A stretch of DNA of 64,000 nt from Mytilus trossulus (lineage: Eukaryota > Mollusca > Bivalvia > Mytilida > Mytilidae), in assembly GCF_036588685.1 (NCBI RefSeq), contig NW_026963296.1, forward strand, positions 1,922,001 through 1,986,000, given 5' to 3'. This document shows positions 60,464-64,000 of the stretch, in pieces. Numbering within the stretch: the stretch's first letter is position 1; every line of letters starts with the position of its first letter. The position numbers and the translations under genes were made by a program. The notes beneath the pieces were generated by a model. The model was not told the DNA's origin and searched no databases. It saw only the letters and a list, made by a program, of their open reading frames with translations.

Positions 60464-61979
60464 TGCTGACCTGAAAAAGATACCACAAAAAAAATATGTC
60501 ATAAGAGTAAATTAACTCCTCATAGATACCAGGATTAAAAATTTACATTTACGCCAGACGTGTGTTTTGTCTACAAAAGACCCATCAGTGACGCTCAAAT
60601 CAAAAATTGTTTAATTAAAAGGCCAAATAGAGTACGAAGTTAAAGAGCATTGAGGACCAAAAAAGAAAAAAAAATCAAAATAATTTTCGTAAAAGGTCAT
60701 TTTGATAAATTGTGATATTTGTGTTTGGTTTATAGTTTTCTTTTTTATGAATTTTTCCTTTTTGGATTGATTTATAGTTCAGTATTTTTATATTAATACA
60801 CAATTTTTAGTAACTTGTATCATCTTTTTAGTTGTTGTCCCCTTTTGTCTCCCAAACTAATTTATTAATTTACTACTTCCTTTTTAAGAAGGGTTAGCAT
60901 AAGACAATTTTATGATATGCGTTGCACTCTACAAACCCTTCATTTTCATTTTAGGTTTAAAATTGGCGATAAATAAAGGTATTATAGGCTTTAGATCCTA
61001 GCAAAAATGAAATTAAGGGATGTACGCGCATCACTCATTTTATAGCTTGAATTGTTTGTCTCGGTTTGGCAATGCTTTTGGTCCTTCTCGACTTTTTCAG
61101 TTTTCAATGTGCCCATTGTAGTTCAGCATATTATAGATGTAATAGCACTAAATTATGGTACGTCACATCCGGTTGTATACGAAAATAGGCAAAAAAGAAA
61201 CATTCCTATGAATTTGACATTTGTAGGTAATTACCGTAATCCTACATTTTATTGCAGTACAAGATTTTATGTGTCATAAACATATGTTTTGGTTATTTCA
61301 GAGCACCATAATTTTTTTATCTGGGGTTTCTATAGAATATTTTGGAAACTTGAGCTTACATGGTTATTAAATCTTGTACACAGGCTGAATAAGGGGGAAA
61401 TTTTATTGGTTAACTTCAAGTGATGGTTTTTTTTCTAATATTCCATGAAACGCTTTGCGAAATTTGTCTATATATAGTACTGGACAGGATTAAACTTTAC
61501 TCATGCCAAGTATTTCTTTATTTGAAACAAAGATAATTCCTGTTTTTAAAAAGTGTAAATTTAACAAAGACTAATAGGGAAATACACTGGTGGTGTTAAA
61601 CCTATAGTGGTCTTCAGAATAACTTTGAATATTTTAAAAGTCGAAATTCTCATCCGGGCCAAAATAAGTAAACATTTTCCTTGAGATTCATGTATGAATT
61701 TAGGAATATGATTTTTACACAAAACTTTTTTTTAACCTAAAAGCGCTGGTCCACCGAAAATTTTACACTTAAGTAATTAAAAATGGGTTATTAGTGAAAA
61801 AAAAAAATATTCCCACCAGTTTGACGGCTAGAATTGTGATGATAGGGATATCATAGTTATTATTTGTCCTTTTCGATCTTTTGTTCTCGTTTATGACATC
61901 TATTCTAATACCACTGTTTTATTAGGACTGGTTTTTATAACTTTTTTTTTATCTCAAATATCAATAAAGAAAGTCGGAA

Positions 61980-62205
61980 TATGCACTATCAATTGTCGAA
62001 ATGCGCATCATTAATTGTCGAAATGCGCATCATTCATTGTCGAATTGCGCATAATAAATTGTCGAAAATAAGCAACATTAATTGTCGAATTGTGCATCAT
62101 TAATTGTCGAAATAAGCAACATTAATTGTCGAAATAAGCAACATTAATTGTCGAAATAAGCAACATTAATTGTCGAAATAAGCAACATTAATTGTCGAAA
62201 TAATC
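61980..62205 (+). repeat. ~22-bp tandem repeat in the ELH-like gene intron
   Basis: About ten units of 'attaattgtcgaaataagcaac', early units reading 'atgcgcatc' in place of 'ataagcaac'. The last four or five are nearly identical. Confidence 0.85.
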
Positions 62206-62953
62206 ATTAACGATAAATGTCATACAGTTCGTTTTCATGTGTGTGTTGGATGTTAGTGTTTCTGTTGTGTCGTGGTTCTCCTCTTATATTTGATGGGTTT
62301 CCCTCAGCTTTAGTATGTAACGCGGATTTATTTTTTTAATCGATTTATGAATTTCGAACTGCGGAATACTACTGTTGCCTTTCTTTATAACATGGTGCAG
62401 TAAAATTGGTACCGTTTATTTTATTTAACTTTGAAAACTATAGTAACCCCTTATGGAATAGGAAAGTAATTACAAAATTACTATCAATGATCAGAAATAA
62501 CCTTATTGACAATTGAAACTATTCAAAGTAACTGTTTGGGAATATGCATGAAAATGCATTTAACTCTTTTAATTAGGTGCATCTGCACGTGGAGCATATC
62601 TAAAATACGTGATCGGTTGATGAAGACAATCACAATCAAAACCCAGGAGTAAACAAAGACTCACAAAACCAAAGGACATTTAAATCAACAGTTATAAATA
62701 ATAATTAAGAAACAACACGAACATGATGATGAGCACAACCATAAGATAAAGTTGCAGGTTTTATTTATGCGTTTTTAGCACGTTTTATTTTATTTCATCG
62801 ATCCTATTGCAGATAAATTTAGAATTGGGCTTCGGACGCAGCAAAATTATAAATTGTTGATGTTTTTCTTCATAAAACAGCAAATTCCTTTTGTTACTTT
62901 TTTCAGAAAAAACCCCGGTGCAATGCTTCTACAGAAAACAACTCATTCCTTAC

Positions 62954-62985
62954 CTTAGTGTTCTTCGAAAATATCCGATGTAACA
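62954..62985 (-). other. Probable 5' UTR exon of the ELH-like gene
   Basis: On the minus strand a TATA box (63006-63016) is followed about 30 bases later by a presumed start site near 62985. A strong CTAAG|GTAAGG donor then sits at 62954/62953. The matching acceptor is TTTTTCAG at 60471, giving a 2.5-kb intron and 8 nt of UTR before the ATG. The exact start site is an estimate. Confidence 0.55.
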
Positions 62986-63005
62986 ATAGTTTATGAGAAA
63001 AGCCG

Positions 63006-63016
63006 TCCTTTTATAG
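63006..63016 (-). promoter_or_regulatory. TATA box of the ELH-like gene
   Basis: CTATAAAAGGA on the minus strand is a near-consensus TATA box. It lies about 60 bases upstream of a consensus splice donor that fits the ELH-like coding exon. A TATA promoter suits a cell-type-restricted peptide gene. Confidence 0.55.
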
Positions 63017-63599
63017 ATGATTTTAAATTTTCCATTGAATTCTACGGACACCAAGGAAGCGAACTTAATTACTATAAATGTAGTACTTGCCAATTGTTTT
63101 ATAATCTTTTATGACAATTCAATGTAAATTCTTTCCACACTGGTCTTTAAAAAGAATATTTACTAGCTGAAAACAACAAACGATTCATTTGGGATTAAAT
63201 CAACCGTTATTTTTAGCACATTAGAGAAAAGGATATTTTCATTGAAGTGATTATGAGATATATGCAAGTAATGGTTTAAATGGATAGGAATCATACGAAA
63301 TTGTCAGATAAACTCCCATATGATATTAAAGACTAGACACAATTACTAGTATATTGTTTTTTTTTTTTTACATAATTAGAGAAATATTCAAATCATTGTG
63401 ACTAACGAAATCAAGCAGAAGTAATGCATTTTTTTATTTAATGTTTACTTAATATGTCTTTTCAACATATACCAGCTTTGTGTTTTGTATGACTATAAAT
63501 TTTCACCTCTGTTCTCTTAATATGTACTCCATGACTGTATACCTTACGACACAATTATTTTCATTTACCTGTGTACGCTACATTATTTTGCAGCATTTT

Positions 63600-64000
63600 T
63601 ATGCCCCACCTACGATAGAAGGGGGGCATTATGTTTTCTGGTTTGTGCGTCCGTTCGTCCGTCTGTCTGTCTGTCTGTTCGTCCGTCTGCCCGCTTCAGG
63701 TTAAAGTTTTTGGTCAAGGTAGTTTTTGATGAAGTTGAAGTCCAATCAACTTGAAACTTAGTACACATATTCATTATGATATGATCTTTCTAATTTTTTA
63801 AGCCAATTAAACTCTTGACCCCAATTTCACGGTCCACTGAACATAGAAAATGGAAGTGCATGTTTCAGGTTAAAGTGTTTGGTCAAGGTAGTTTTTGATG
63901 AAGTTGAAGTCCAATCAACTTGAAACTTAGTACACATGTTCCCTATGATATTATCTTTCTAATTTGAATGCCCAATTATATTCTTTATCCAATTTCACGG
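63600..64000 (+). repeat. Start of a ~170-bp tandem repeat array, cut by the window end
   Basis: Begins 'tatgccccacctacgatagaaggggggcatta', then 'cgtccgtctgtctgtctgtctg', then units starting 'aggttaaag.gtttggtcaaggtag' at 63698 and 63868. This is a common mollusc repeat format. Confidence 0.75.

Noticed and set aside
1-64000. tRNA, rRNA, CRISPR or bacterial operon features
   Set aside because: None seen; all gene structures are spliced and eukaryotic.

Overview
The window is eukaryotic, about two-thirds A+T, with spliced genes, long introns and dense old repeats. Several interspersed repeats match repeat families I associate with marine mussels: a 'gatgtggtat.att.gccaatgagacaac' tail unit, a 'caaagagacaacaaccc' unit, and 'gacggacgga'-ended ~170-bp tandem units. 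Together with the gene content this points to a bivalve mollusc, most likely Mytilus or a close relative. There is no sign of prokaryotic gene organisation. Exons were assembled by hand from splice sites, reading phase and protein similarity recalled from the families; no database search was possible.

Four spliced host genes can be rebuilt with all phases consistent. (1) 8676-18658, plus strand: a complete seven-exon, 264-aa tetraspanin. (2) 22403-44851, minus strand: a complete eleven-exon, 936-aa CtIP/RBBP8 orthologue, the DNA-end-resection cofactor of MRN. It has the N-terminal CxxC/coiled coil and the C-terminal Sae2-like CxxC...CSRHR block. (3) 49657-53100, plus strand: a five-exon, 167-aa cysteine-rich protein resembling Drosophila pinocchio. 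It lies head-to-head with CtIP across a likely bidirectional promoter near 45.9-46.25 kb. (4) 60080-63016, minus strand: a small secreted peptide precursor (127 aa) with a TATA promoter and a 5' UTR intron. Its predicted amidated C-terminal peptide looks like molluscan egg-laying hormone.

The most unusual region is 26998-33192. An intact 822-codon single-exon gene, oriented antisense, sits in CtIP intron 7. It is enclosed by 12-bp inverted termini and a 6-bp direct repeat, and a recurring ATTTACGTTAC-type motif flanks the ORF on both sides. I read this as a large, possibly recently active DNA transposon whose transposase-like protein has a D-D-(E/D) RNase-H-like core and a Tudor-like C-terminal domain. 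I could not assign it to a named superfamily.

Other notable structures: minisatellites built around splice sites in two genes; a 692-bp foldback element beside a duplicated exon end in the tetraspanin gene; TA-flanked pogo/Tc1-like elements with a short MITE derivative; two elements nested inside older repeats; a pair of long palindromes at 47.2-47.8 kb; and a decayed hAT transposase at 0.6-2.0 kb. Remaining stretches (1-575, 3.2-8.6 kb, 18.7-20.1 kb, 53.1-58 kb and others) hold only simple repeats, repeat fragments and A+T-rich unique sequence.
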